Assembly (NCBI GenBank): GCA_018304055.1
Contig: JAGVWY010000036.1
Span: 1 to 40,932 of the forward strand
Direction of reading: 5' to 3'
DNA length: 40,932 bases
Source: Candidatus Pacearchaeota archaeon
GTDB lineage: Archaea > Nanobdellota > Nanobdellia > Pacearchaeales > GW2011-AR1
In this document: in pieces, positions 16,132 through 24,236 of the stretch
Position numbering within the stretch: position 1 is the first letter of the stretch
Layout: the number at the start of each line of letters is the position of its first letter
Made by a program: the position numbers and the translations under genes
The notes under the pieces: model-generated
The model's database searches: none
Told to the model about the DNA's origin: nothing
The model's input: only the letters and a program-made list of their open reading frames with translations

Positions 16132-16800
16132 ATGAAACTCGGCGTTTTATTTTCAGGTGGAAAAGACAGCACTTTTGCGTGTTATTTGGCAAAGAAACAA
16201 GGATATGAAATAAGTTGTTTAATTAGTATTTTTAGCGAGAATAAAGAAAGCTGGATGTTTCATACACCTTCTATAGAACAAGTTAAAAAACAAGCAGAAG
16301 TTATGAATATTCCTTTAATAATTGTAGAAACAAAAGGAGAAAAAGAAAAAGAACTTTTGGATTTAGAAAAAGGAATTAAAAAAGCTATTGAAAATTATAA
16401 AATTGAAGGCGTTGTTACAGGAGCTGTGGAAAGTGTTTATCAAAGTTCTAGAATACAGAATATATGCAACAAATTGGATATTGAATGTTTTAATCCTTTA
16501 TGGTTAAAAGTTCAGGAAGAACTTTTAAAAGATATAATAAAAAATAAATTCGAGGTTATTATTACGGGGGTTTTTGCTTTTCCTTTCGGTAAAGAATGGC
16601 TTGGAAGAAAAATTGATAAAAATTTCATTAAAGATATTAAAAAACTGTATGATAAATATAGTATATCAATAAGTGGAGAAGGAGGAGAGACAGAAAGTTT
16701 TGTTGTTAATTGTACTTTATTTAAAAGAAAATTAAGAATAATTAATTATAAGGATTTTGGCTCTGGAAATTCGTGGAGGAGAGAGCTTATTGTAGGATGA
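16132..16800 (+). CDS. dph6: Diphthine--ammonia ligase (Dph6 family)
   Basis: The 222-aa PP-loop ATPase is of the family that amidates diphthine to diphthamide on elongation factor 2. The N-terminal PP-loop is LFSGGKDST (6-14). Family signatures follow: GVVTGAVESVYQSSRIQNIC (about 95-115), the NPLWL motif and SGEGGETESFV near the C-terminus. Length is normal for the archaeal form. The ATG at 16132 overlaps the TGA of the short upstream frame; the gene is followed 9 bp later by the next ORF. Confidence 0.92.
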   Translation: MKLGVLFSGGKDSTFACYLAKKQGYEISCLISIFSENKESWMFHTPSIEQVKKQAEVMNIPLIIVETKGEKEKELLDLEKGIKKAIENYKIEGVVTGAVESVYQSSRIQNICNKLDIECFNPLWLKVQEELLKDIIKNKFEVIITGVFAFPFGKEWLGRKIDKNFIKDIKKLYDKYSISISGEGGETESFVVNCTLFKRKLRIINYKDFGSGNSWRRELIVG

Positions 16801-16809
16801 AACTAGAAA

Positions 16810-17091
16810 ATGAAAAAGAAAATATACGCTGAAATAGGATTTGGAAATGAAAGTTTTTTATCAACAGAAATAGAGGAGGGTAATAAGGAATATAGGATTG
16901 ACAGATTTATTATACCTCGGAAAATACAGGGTTTTTATGTTAGAATTTGGATATTAAGAAACGTTTTTGTATTATCAAGTGAGAATGGGTTTAGCATAAC
17001 TAAGAAAAATAAAAATAAATTAAAGATTCTTTTTGGAATTTCTGGAAATAATAAAGATGATAGAAAAAATTTTAATCATAAACATTTGTAA
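16810..17091 (+). CDS. Small hypothetical protein downstream of dph6
   Basis: The 93-aa basic protein starts MKKKIYAEIGFGNESFLSTE and contains a beta-rich stretch (YRIDRFIIPRKIQGFYVRIW) followed by a Lys/Asn-rich tail. No motif was recognised. It begins 9 bp after dph6 and overlaps the start of the GATase gene by 35 bp, consistent with one operon. The last dozen residues are low complexity and may reflect an overrun in the overlap. Confidence 0.6.
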   Translation: MKKKIYAEIGFGNESFLSTEIEEGNKEYRIDRFIIPRKIQGFYVRIWILRNVFVLSSENGFSITKKNKNKLKILFGISGNNKDDRKNFNHKHL

Positions 17092-17638
17092 AGAGAAATT
17101 ACATTATTGTGAATTTGTTAAGCCTGTTGAGGATATTGTTGTTAGTTTAAAATTAAAATATTTTACTAAACACTATAAAGAATTAAATAAAAAAGATTTA
17201 GAAGAAAGTGATAAGATAATTATTTGTGGGACTAGTCTAAAAGATAATGAATTTTTAGAAAATATTAATAAATTTAAATGGCTTATGAATTTTAAGAAAC
17301 CTGTTATTGGAATTTGTGGAGGAATGGAAATTATAGGAGCAGTTTTTGGTGGAAAATTGAAAAAGAAAACCGAAGAAAGCAAGGGTTTTCTTAAAAAGAA
17401 AACCGAGATAGGATTTTATAAAGAAGCATTTAAGAAGAAATTTTTAGGATTTAAGGAAGGAGAAGTTTATCATTTGCATAATTATTATGTTGAGTTTGAT
17501 AAGAGGTTTGAGATTTTGTCTAGCAATAAAGTTGTTCAGGCTGTAAAGCATAAGAAAAAAGAGATATATGGGTTATTATTTCATCCTGAGGTGAGGAATA
17601 AAGAGATAATTAAAAATTTTGTAAGGAACATTTATTAA
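17057..17638 (+). CDS. Class I glutamine amidotransferase-like protein
   Basis: The 193-aa stand-alone GATase1 fold has the nucleophile elbow GICGGMEI (Cys) and the His-Glu pair in LLFHPE near the C-terminus. Such domains hydrolyse glutamine and pass ammonia to a partner. The partner is unknown here, though dph6 upstream is an ammonia-using enzyme (a suggestive link, inference only). The ATG at 17057 is preferred over a TTG at 17033 because MIEKILIINI begins the first beta strand. A direct repeat of AAAAAGAAAACCGA gives the KKKTE repeats in the middle. Confidence 0.85.
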   Translation: MIEKILIINICKEKLHYCEFVKPVEDIVVSLKLKYFTKHYKELNKKDLEESDKIIICGTSLKDNEFLENINKFKWLMNFKKPVIGICGGMEIIGAVFGGKLKKKTEESKGFLKKKTEIGFYKEAFKKKFLGFKEGEVYHLHNYYVEFDKRFEILSSNKVVQAVKHKKKEIYGLLFHPEVRNKEIIKNFVRNIY

Positions 17639-17672
17639 TGGTTATTTCTTAAATTTTAAAAAGAAGTATAAA

Positions 17673-18872
17673 ATGAAAGAGCCAGAATTTTACCGGAAAA
17701 AATTGGATAATGGAATAACTGTTTTATTTGAGAAAAGAGAAGTTCCTGTTGTTGCTACAGCAACAAGCATTAGGTTTGGAGCTCAATATGAACCTGAAGA
17801 TATCAAGGGCATAAGTCATTTTATTGAGCATTTGGTTTTTAAGGGAACGAAGAAAAGGAAAGTAGATGAGATTCCTAGGGAAATAGAAAGTAAAGGAGGA
17901 ATTATTAATGCCTTTACTTCAGAAGAAATAACTTGTTATTGGAACAAGCTTCCTAGTAAGCATTTTAGTTTAGGCGCAGATGTTTCTCGAGATTTAGTAC
18001 TACATCCTCTTTTTGAAAAAAATGCGTTAGAAAGAGAGAGAAAAGTTATTTTGGAGGAAATAAAAATGTATCATGATAATCCTCCTTATTATGTTTTGGA
18101 AAAAATAAAAGAGTTTTTATATGAAAAGCCTTTTAATTTGCCGGTTTCAGGAAGTTTAGAGAGTGTTTCACGTCTCTCTCGGGAAAGGGTAATTGATTTA
18201 TACAAACAGATTTATTCTACAAACAATCTTATCTTTAGTGCTGTTGGAAATGTTTCTTGGGAAGAGGTTTTAGAAGAAGCAAGTAAATTCCCTGAAAATA
18301 AAAAGGTTATTGGCAATGTAGCTATAAAAAAAAGATTTGGAACTTCTATAGAAAAAAGAAAAGGAATAGACCAAACTCATTTAGTTATTGGATTTCACAT
18401 GCCTCATTTAAGTGATAAACAAAGATATAGCGCAGAAATATTTGATAATATTCTAGGAGGAGGAATGAGCAGCAGACTTTTTCAAGAGATCCGGGAAAAA
18501 AAAGGACTAGGATATAGTGTGAGAAGTAATTTAGAGCAGTCAAGAGATTATGCTTATGAAATAATCTATGTTGGGACCTTAAAAGAAAAAATGAATGAAG
18601 TTAAGAGAATTATTTTAAAAGAAATAAAAAAAATGAATGAATTGAAACAAAGAGATTTGAGTGAAGCAAAAGAAAGGCTTATCGGACTAAGAGAAATAAG
18701 CAAAGAAAAATGCGATTCTACTATGGTAGATTTGTTGCATGAGGAAATAGCTGGAAATGCCGAGAATTATTATAATTATGAGGATAGTATAAATAAGGTT
18801 CCTTTAAAAGAAGTTAGAGAGCTAAGCAAGCTAAAAGGATATAGTTTCTTTGCTTTAATTCCGCATAACTAA
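17673..18872 (+). CDS. M16-family zinc peptidase
   Basis: The 399-aa protein is of the mitochondrial processing peptidase/PqqL type. The inverted zinc motif HxxEH is HFIEH at about residue 50, followed by LVFKGT and the downstream Glu region ERKVILEEIKMYHDNP. The C-terminal half contains LGGGMSSRLFQEIREKKGLGYSV, the standard substrate-binding segment. Size matches the single-chain two-domain half typical of bacterial and archaeal enzymes. No signal peptide is present, so it is cytosolic. It lies 34 bp after the GATase gene. Confidence 0.92.
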   Translation: MKEPEFYRKKLDNGITVLFEKREVPVVATATSIRFGAQYEPEDIKGISHFIEHLVFKGTKKRKVDEIPREIESKGGIINAFTSEEITCYWNKLPSKHFSLGADVSRDLVLHPLFEKNALERERKVILEEIKMYHDNPPYYVLEKIKEFLYEKPFNLPVSGSLESVSRLSRERVIDLYKQIYSTNNLIFSAVGNVSWEEVLEEASKFPENKKVIGNVAIKKRFGTSIEKRKGIDQTHLVIGFHMPHLSDKQRYSAEIFDNILGGGMSSRLFQEIREKKGLGYSVRSNLEQSRDYAYEIIYVGTLKEKMNEVKRIILKEIKKMNELKQRDLSEAKERLIGLREISKEKCDSTMVDLLHEEIAGNAENYYNYEDSINKVPLKEVRELSKLKGYSFFALIPHN

Positions 18873-18930
18873 TTAAATAAAACACAAGAGTTCAATTACA
18901 AAATATAATTAATAATAAAAAAATAAACTT

Positions 18931-19074
18931 TTATTTCATTGCTGCCCAAATTCCAAATATAATAGCAACAACGCCTCCTAGTTGAGCTCCCCAACTTTGG
19001 ATTTGAGTTACGTAAGGAGTTGCAAGAGCTATTAATCCTCCAAGAGCAGCTACCCATCCAGTCCAGTTTCCCAT
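18931..19074 (-). CDS. Small membrane protein (47 aa)
   Basis: MGNWTGWVAALGGLIALATP begins a 47-aa protein with two Gly/Ala-rich hydrophobic helices separated by a short TQIQSWGAQ loop. A textbook Shine-Dalgarno, AAAGGAGGT, precedes the ATG, unusual in this mostly leaderless neighbourhood, and supports the gene as real and highly translated. The family was not recognised. Confidence 0.72.
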   Translation of the reverse strand: MGNWTGWVAALGGLIALATPYVTQIQSWGAQLGGVVAIIFGIWAAMK

Positions 19075-19152
19075 TTTCTTACCTCCTTTCTTATTATTAT
19101 AATTTACAGGAAAAAGCTATTTAAATATGTTTTGTTGATATAATTTAAGGAT

Positions 19153-19935
19153 ATGGAAATTATTCGAGTAAGATTTATTGAGAAAGCAGAATCTGAAGGA
19201 TGCGAAAGTGCTCCTACAGAGATCTTAAAACATTTCAAAAATATTGAATGTAAGGAAAACGGGGATAGAATAGAAAAAGAAAAAATAACCTTCGAGGAAA
19301 TTCACGTTGACCTAGGCAATCAAAAAGAATCAGAGCATCTTATTTTTGAAAACTCTAAGGAGTCTTTTGAAAAAAATTTTAGAACTTTTTTTATAGGAGG
19401 GGACACAAGCATTAATTTTCCTCTTATAAACGCCTTTTTTACGACAGAAAAAAATCCTTTAGTCCTTGTTTTTGATGCTCATTGCGGATGTTCTAACAGC
19501 GAACTTATGAATAAAAATTGGATTAAAAGAATTATTAATGAAGGAGAGGATGGAAGAAAAATTGTTCTTATTGGGCCTAGATGTTTTGAAGATGGTGAAA
19601 AAGATTTTTTAAAAGAACATAATATTTTGTGTATTACTAATAACTTTTTAGGAGAGGATTTAGAGGGTATATGCGATTCTCTTATGGAAAGATCTAGAAA
19701 TTCAAGCGGATTTTTGATCATTTTAGATATGGATTTTATTGACCCTGCTTTTGCTCCTGGAGTTAATAAAGTTGAGCCAGGGGGATTAAGCACAAGAGAA
19801 ATGATATATTTTGTAAAAAGATTGAGAAAACTAGAAAATTTTAGAGGAGCAGGCATTCTAGGTATTAATCCAAGTAAAGACCTAAATAATATAACTACAA
19901 GTTTAGGAGCTAGAGTTTTAGCTGAATTTTTGTAA
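19153..19935 (+). CDS. Arginase/agmatinase-fold protein with altered metal site
   Basis: The 260-aa protein has the ureohydrolase fold with all landmark segments: GGDTS (82-86), DAHCG (108-112), LDMDFIDPAFAPGV (191-204) and EPGGLST. In active arginases the first reads GGDHS and the second DAHxD, with the His and last Asp binding manganese. Here they are T85 and G112. The remaining ligands D108, H110, D192 and D194 are present. It may be a pseudoenzyme or use a different metal arrangement. It is followed 1 bp later by thpR. Confidence 0.82.
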   Translation: MEIIRVRFIEKAESEGCESAPTEILKHFKNIECKENGDRIEKEKITFEEIHVDLGNQKESEHLIFENSKESFEKNFRTFFIGGDTSINFPLINAFFTTEKNPLVLVFDAHCGCSNSELMNKNWIKRIINEGEDGRKIVLIGPRCFEDGEKDFLKEHNILCITNNFLGEDLEGICDSLMERSRNSSGFLIILDMDFIDPAFAPGVNKVEPGGLSTREMIYFVKRLRKLENFRGAGILGINPSKDLNNITTSLGARVLAEFL

Positions 19936-19936
19936 G

Positions 19937-20683
19937 ATGAAAACAAGAGCTTTTATTGCTTTAGACCTTCCAGAAGAGGCTATTAATGAAATAAAACAGA
20001 TACAGGAAAATATTAAAAGAAAGTTTATTTTTACAGAAATTTCTTCTATAAATAAAGAGAATTTTGAAAAACTTAAGAAATCAAAATTCTCTAAGAAGAA
20101 ATCAGAGAACAAGTTCTCTGATACATTCAAAATCAAAGATTTTGAAGTCTTTGATGAATTTTCCTTAGGAAAATTGGATTATTCAAAGTTCTCTAAAAAA
20201 ATTTCTGTTCCAAAAACTTTGAATGATAGAAATAAAGTTTTTGTTAGAGGTAAATATACAGAGCTTGAAAATTTACATTTAACTTTAAAATTTTTAGGAG
20301 AGATAAATAATGAAAAATTAGAAAAAGTTAAAAAAAGACTTTCAGAATTAAAATTTGAAGAATTTACAGCAAAGCTTGATAAGATAGGTATATTTTCAGG
20401 AAAAACACCAAGAGTTCTGTGGATAAAATTAAAAGGAGCAGATATATTGCAGAGAGAAATAGATAATGTGTTAGAAGATTTATTTGAAAAAGAAAAGAGG
20501 TTTATGGGGCATATAACAATAGCAAGAATTAAATATATTAAAGAAAAAAAAGAGCTTATAGAATATCTAAAAAAAATAAAAACAGATATCCGATTTACAG
20601 TAGACAAATTTTATTTAAAAAAATCCACTTTACTTCCAGAGGGTCCTATTTATGAAGTTATTGAAGAATATCCTTTAAAATAA
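19937..20683 (+). CDS. thpR: RNA 2',3'-cyclic phosphodiesterase (2H family) with insertion
   Basis: The 248-aa protein is of the ThpR/LigT 2H family, which opens 2',3'-cyclic phosphate RNA ends. Both catalytic motifs are present: HLTL (H114, T116) and HITI (H192, T194). The usual enzyme is about 180 aa. Here about 65 extra residues (about 33-100), rich in Lys, Phe and Ser, separate the first helix from the first HxT motif. The DNA of this stretch is a chain of five perfect palindromes (20058-20224), pointing to an in-frame insertion of a foreign palindromic sequence. It starts 1 bp after the arginase-fold gene. Confidence 0.88.
   Translation: MKTRAFIALDLPEEAINEIKQIQENIKRKFIFTEISSINKENFEKLKKSKFSKKKSENKFSDTFKIKDFEVFDEFSLGKLDYSKFSKKISVPKTLNDRNKVFVRGKYTELENLHLTLKFLGEINNEKLEKVKKRLSELKFEEFTAKLDKIGIFSGKTPRVLWIKLKGADILQREIDNVLEDLFEKEKRFMGHITIARIKYIKEKKELIEYLKKIKTDIRFTVDKFYLKKSTLLPEGPIYEVIEEYPLK
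20058..20224 (+). repeat. Five consecutive perfect palindromes inside thpR
   Basis: AGAATTTTGA/TCAAAATTCT (20058-20067, 20081-20090). ATCAGAGAAC/GTTCTCTGAT (20101-20110, 20113-20122). TTCAAAATC/GATTTTGAA (20126-20134, 20138-20146). AATTTTCC/GGAAAATT (20157-20164, 20168-20175). ATTCAAAGTT/AACTTTGAAT (20181-20190, 20215-20224). All are perfect, in order and non-overlapping, and coincide with the family-foreign protein segment. Confidence 0.85.
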
Positions 20684-20789
20684 AATATTTACAATAAAAA
20701 GCATTTGTTAGTTTAAATATTTTTAGTATGGAATATCTATTTTTCACCATGCACTACTTTAAAAATTTCTATTTTGTGTGATTATTTTA

Positions 20790-21137
20790 ATGGAGACATT
20801 AAAAAAAGAGAGGCATCAAAAAGAGAGGAAAGACCTTACTAGTAATATTATAGAAAAATCTGAAAGAGTTGCAGAACATCTGTCTGAAAGAGTTGCAGAA
20901 CATCTTAGACAATATCCTGATAAAATTCCTCCTGAAATTTCTTTATATAATGCAGATGCTAATATTTTAGAACAGGTTAGAGATTTTTTGCAAGAGTCTT
21001 TAAGAAATAAAGGATTAAAATATAAAAGACCTGATAGAGATGAGGATATTAAAGTTGTTATAGGTTATAAAGAAGAGGAGTATAATGTGGATGTAGGTTA
21101 TTATCTACGAACTTACGACTCTTTAAGAAATAAATAA
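20790..21137 (+). CDS. Hypothetical charged helical protein
   Basis: The 115-aa protein starts METLKKERHQ and is highly charged, predicted helical in the first half. A 24-nt in-frame tandem duplication (about 20857-20905) repeats the residues SERVAEHL. The second half (YNVDVGYYLRTYDSL) is mixed. No family was recognised. The ATG at 20790 is preferred to a GTG at 20778 because of spacing from CTTTAAAAAT about 33 nt upstream. Confidence 0.6.
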   Translation: METLKKERHQKERKDLTSNIIEKSERVAEHLSERVAEHLRQYPDKIPPEISLYNADANILEQVRDFLQESLRNKGLKYKRPDRDEDIKVVIGYKEEEYNVDVGYYLRTYDSLRNK

Positions 21138-21169
21138 GAGTTTAAAAGGTTCTTAAATTCAGTAATAGG

Positions 21170-21835
21170 TCAAGAATTTAATAAATTCTTGAATTCACCT
21201 GCTTTGCTTTTCAATATATCTTTAAGTTCTTCTTCTGATGCATTGAAAATAGATAATAAGTTAGGGAGTTTTTCCAGCAATTTTTCTGATTTTTTAGGAC
21301 CGATTCCTGGAAATGCTTCTAGAACATATTTTTTTTGTTCTTCTTTTGTTTTAGGGATTCGCGAATGCAAGGAAATTGGGCTTTTGGTTTTTTTCTGTTG
21401 TTTTGCTAAAGTTATCAAGTATTGCGCAGTATCTTTGCAATCTTCACTAAACAACAAAGGCATTTGATAGTTCATTAAAAGAGATATAATAAAACCTCTC
21501 AATGCCCCAGAAATATCTGAATTTTCCTTGTAAACCTGGTTAATATCCCCTTCAATAATCAATAATTTTTTAGGATATTCTTGCATTTGTTTTAATTGCT
21601 GAATTAATCTTTTGCTAATCATTGAAGAGATGAAATCTGAAATAGTTTTTCTCTCTATTATGTTTGTACCTATCACATAGTCTGCTATTTTTAGTGAGCT
21701 TATCTCCAATATAATTTCTTTGGAAGAAATTAATTCTGATAAAACAAGAGAATTTTTTTCGTGAATATCCGCTATTATCAATGGCTTTTCTTTTATTTTT
21801 TCTTTGCCTCTTTTTTTGAAAATATTGTGGAGCAT
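21170..21835 (-). CDS. XPF/Hef-type nuclease (ERCC4 + helix-hairpin-helix)
   Basis: The 221-aa protein has an ERCC4 nuclease domain with the active-site signature IIERKTISDF (about residues 56-65) after a DIHE motif. A tandem helix-hairpin-helix domain at the C-terminus includes LEAFPGIGPKKSEKLLEKL. This is the C-terminal half of archaeal Hef, which cuts forked DNA. In many euryarchaea it is fused to the helicase; here the helicase is the next gene upstream on the same strand, 140 nt away across a structured spacer. It probably dimerises via the HhH domain (family knowledge). Confidence 0.88.
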   Translation of the reverse strand: MLHNIFKKRGKEKIKEKPLIIADIHEKNSLVLSELISSKEIILEISSLKIADYVIGTNIIERKTISDFISSMISKRLIQQLKQMQEYPKKLLIIEGDINQVYKENSDISGALRGFIISLLMNYQMPLLFSEDCKDTAQYLITLAKQQKKTKSPISLHSRIPKTKEEQKKYVLEAFPGIGPKKSEKLLEKLPNLLSIFNASEEELKDILKSKAGEFKNLLNS

Positions 21836-21847
21836 TTTTTATTTATG

Positions 21848-21971
21848 TCAGAAAAATAAACTGCACCTTTTAAGGTGCAGACAGTCGTAAACAACTGTCA
21901 GATTTTTCTGAGCATCCAAAAAACTCACAAACCACACACTTTAGTGTGTGGTAAACTCAGAGAGTTTTTTT
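21848..21971 (-). ncRNA. Structured spacer between the two Hef halves
   Basis: The first fold is a three-way junction. Closing stem TCAGAAAAAT/ATTTTTCTGA (21848-21857, 21902-21911) encloses CTGCACCTT/AAGGTGCAG (21861-21869, 21872-21880) and GACAGT/ACTGTC (21880-21885, 21894-21899). The second fold has stem AAAAAACTC/GAGTTTTTT (21918-21926, 21962-21970) enclosing ACCACACAC/GTGTGTGGT (21931-21939, 21944-21952). All stems are perfect. It could be a processed RNA, an intercistronic regulator or an inserted palindromic element. Transcription from the minus strand is assumed from both flanking genes. Confidence 0.6.
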
Positions 21972-21975
21972 GATT

Positions 21976-23412
21976 TTAAAACAGCTTTTTTTGCTCTTTA
22001 TTATCTATTAAAATTTTTCCGTCATTTAAATCTTTTTTTATGTTTTCAATTGTTCGGTACATTCTTTTTTCTCTGCTTCTAGATGCATAATAAAATATTT
22101 CATCTAATGTATCAATGGTTAAAAGGATTATTAGCTCGCCTTTCATTAATCTTGCAGTCCTACCAGCTCTCTGTATTTTTCTTATTGCAGAAGGAATTGG
22201 CTCATAGAAAATTACTGTATTAACTTCAGGGATGTCTAGTCCTTCCTCACCAATTGATGTCGCAACTATAAGATTTATTTCACCGGTTCTAAACTTTTCA
22301 ATTAATTCTTGTTGTTCTTTTTGACTTAACCCCATTCCTGATTTTTTTGCTTGACCAACAAAAACTTTTGCTCTTATTCCTTCAATATTAGTTAATTGTT
22401 CACAGATTTTCTTGGCTGTATCTCTGTATTGCGTGAAAATAATAAATTTATTTTTTTTATTCTTTTTGATAAGATCGTCAACTAGAGAGCTTAATTCTAA
22501 AAGTTTTGGATGCTCTAATTTTTTTGAAATAAGCTCATTGATTTTTATATAAACTTTATTAAAATCTTGGTTTTTTGTTATTTGCTGAACAGCTTTTGAT
22601 TGTTTTTGAGAAGCTTGTTCAAACATGGATTTAATATAATTTAATGATGAAAAGAGAGTTTGTGTTTCTAATAACTCAATTAAATGCGATAATTTGATAG
22701 CTTGTGCACATGCGGAAGCTCCAGATAAAATATTAAAATTTCTATTTCCGGAATGAATTTGAGCCATTATTTTATTTTGTAATTTTAAAATGTTTGTTTT
22801 AGTTGGAGGCTCAAATAATAATTTTCTATTTTTTAGTTCTTCGATTTTTTTATTATAAAGGTTTTTTATTAGAGAAGTAATTTCTTTAAATTCTTTAGGA
22901 AATTCTACTTTGATAATTTTAAATTCTAATTCTTTTAAATAAGACTTTACATCTTCAGATTCACGAGTTCTAATTTCAATAGTTTCAATTCCAAGATTTT
23001 TTGCTATCTGCTCAATTGTTTTTCTATCTGTTCCTGGCGAAGCAGTAAGTCCTAGAACCTTTTTATTAATTGCTTGTTCTTTATATTTCTCAGCAACAGA
23101 GGTATAGGCGTAATTTTTTAAGCATCTATGAGATTCATCAATTATTAATAAAGAAACATTTTCTAAGTTATATAGATTATTTATAAGATCATTTTTTAAA
23201 CATTGCGGAGTAGAAAATATGATATCAGAAGATTCCCATAATTCTTTTCGTTTATCTGCGTTTATTTTTCCAGTAAACAAAACAAATTCAGCAAATAATT
23301 CTGGAAGATGTTTTTTGAAATAAGTTAAATGTTGTTCTGCTAATGGCCTTGTGGGAGCTAGGAATAAAGTTTTTGTTCCAGGGAATGAACGTTGTGTGTG
23401 GACTGAAAGCAT
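21976..23412 (-). CDS. hef: Hef-type SF2 helicase, N-terminally truncated
   Basis: The protein of about 478 aa aligns by motif with the Hef helicase domain. It has LFLAPTRPLAEQH (motif Ia), IIDESHR (motif II, DESH), LTASPG (motif III), IIFTQYRDTAKKI, ATSIGEEGLDIPEV (motif V) and QRAGRTAR (motif VI, about 415-422). Motif I (Walker A) is absent: the protein begins where family members read LIAxMLS, just after GxGKT. A TAA lies four codons before the ATG, and no GxGKT sequence is seen in other frames in the 79-bp gap. Without Walker A, ATP hydrolysis should be lost, so this is a truncated gene, pseudogene or assembly lesion. Confidence 0.8.
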   Translation of the reverse strand: MLSVHTQRSFPGTKTLFLAPTRPLAEQHLTYFKKHLPELFAEFVLFTGKINADKRKELWESSDIIFSTPQCLKNDLINNLYNLENVSLLIIDESHRCLKNYAYTSVAEKYKEQAINKKVLGLTASPGTDRKTIEQIAKNLGIETIEIRTRESEDVKSYLKELEFKIIKVEFPKEFKEITSLIKNLYNKKIEELKNRKLLFEPPTKTNILKLQNKIMAQIHSGNRNFNILSGASACAQAIKLSHLIELLETQTLFSSLNYIKSMFEQASQKQSKAVQQITKNQDFNKVYIKINELISKKLEHPKLLELSSLVDDLIKKNKKNKFIIFTQYRDTAKKICEQLTNIEGIRAKVFVGQAKKSGMGLSQKEQQELIEKFRTGEINLIVATSIGEEGLDIPEVNTVIFYEPIPSAIRKIQRAGRTARLMKGELIILLTIDTLDEIFYYASRSREKRMYRTIENIKKDLNDGKILIDNKEQKKLF

Positions 23413-23494
23413 CAATGCAATAAGTTAGAAAAACTAAACTAAAGGTTATAAGGTTTGTTAATTTTATTAGGATAATCTAATTTATCTAATTCTT

Positions 23495-24223
23495 TTATAT
23501 AAAGAGGATAATTAATCCTATTAGATATAATAAAGTTAATACAGCCCATATCCCATTAGTTCCGAAGAAAATCTTTGCTCCGTCTAGATTGCTTATGGGA
23601 AGGAGATTCCATAATCCATAATAAAGTGAGTAAAGAGCAAGCTGTTCGCCTAAAGAGATTCCAAACAAACTTAAGATATATCCTATAATAGCTATTATTA
23701 ATAGAATCCAGATTCCTGCTGATGCAGTGTTAGCTACATCTGTTTCATGAGCAAATTCTTTTCTTAATCCTCTTTTCCATCCTCGGTCTTTTACGAGCCT
23801 TCTAGAGGTTATTTCTTCATAATCAAACTGGAAAAAGGAAAAAGGCTTTATTGTTCCAAGAGAGAAAATAGCAAGAAAAAAAGGAAAAATTATTCCTAAA
23901 GGAATAGGTTTTTTATAAGAAGATTCTTTAGCGAACCAAAATGTTTTCAATTCCCATATAGAATGCTCGATTTTTAACGCATGTTTTTTTCCTATTATTT
24001 TCTTTGCGTAAAATGAGGAAGTAATTATAATAAGGAAGATGAAAAGAGTAGTTATGATTTTTATTGGCTCACTCGGAATTATTGGAATAAAACTTATAAA
24101 TGAAGCTATAATGGAAAATAGTAGGATAAGCACTATTTCTTTTTTTGATAGTCTATGATAATATTTTTTGGAAAGTTTTCTTTTGCTCTTTTTCGGAAGT
24201 TCGTACCTTATTTTCATAATCAT
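23495..24223 (-). CDS. M50/site-2-protease-like membrane protein lacking HExxH
   Basis: The 242-aa polytopic membrane protein keeps the second M50 signature, NLLPISNLDGAKIF, near the C-terminus, where active enzymes bind zinc through Asp. The region where HExxH is expected reads TSSFYAKKIIGKKHALKIEHSIW with no His-Glu-x-x-His. It is therefore probably a non-catalytic M50 relative. ATG codons exist at 24223 and 24217; an AT box (TTTAAATAA, about 24238-24246 on the minus strand) fits the first. It is divergent from the SPFH gene, 51 bp away. Confidence 0.7.
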   Translation of the reverse strand: MIMKIRYELPKKSKRKLSKKYYHRLSKKEIVLILLFSIIASFISFIPIIPSEPIKIITTLFIFLIIITSSFYAKKIIGKKHALKIEHSIWELKTFWFAKESSYKKPIPLGIIFPFFLAIFSLGTIKPFSFFQFDYEEITSRRLVKDRGWKRGLRKEFAHETDVANTASAGIWILLIIAIIGYILSLFGISLGEQLALYSLYYGLWNLLPISNLDGAKIFFGTNGIWAVLTLLYLIGLIILFI

Positions 24224-24236
24224 AAAAGAAGGATAA

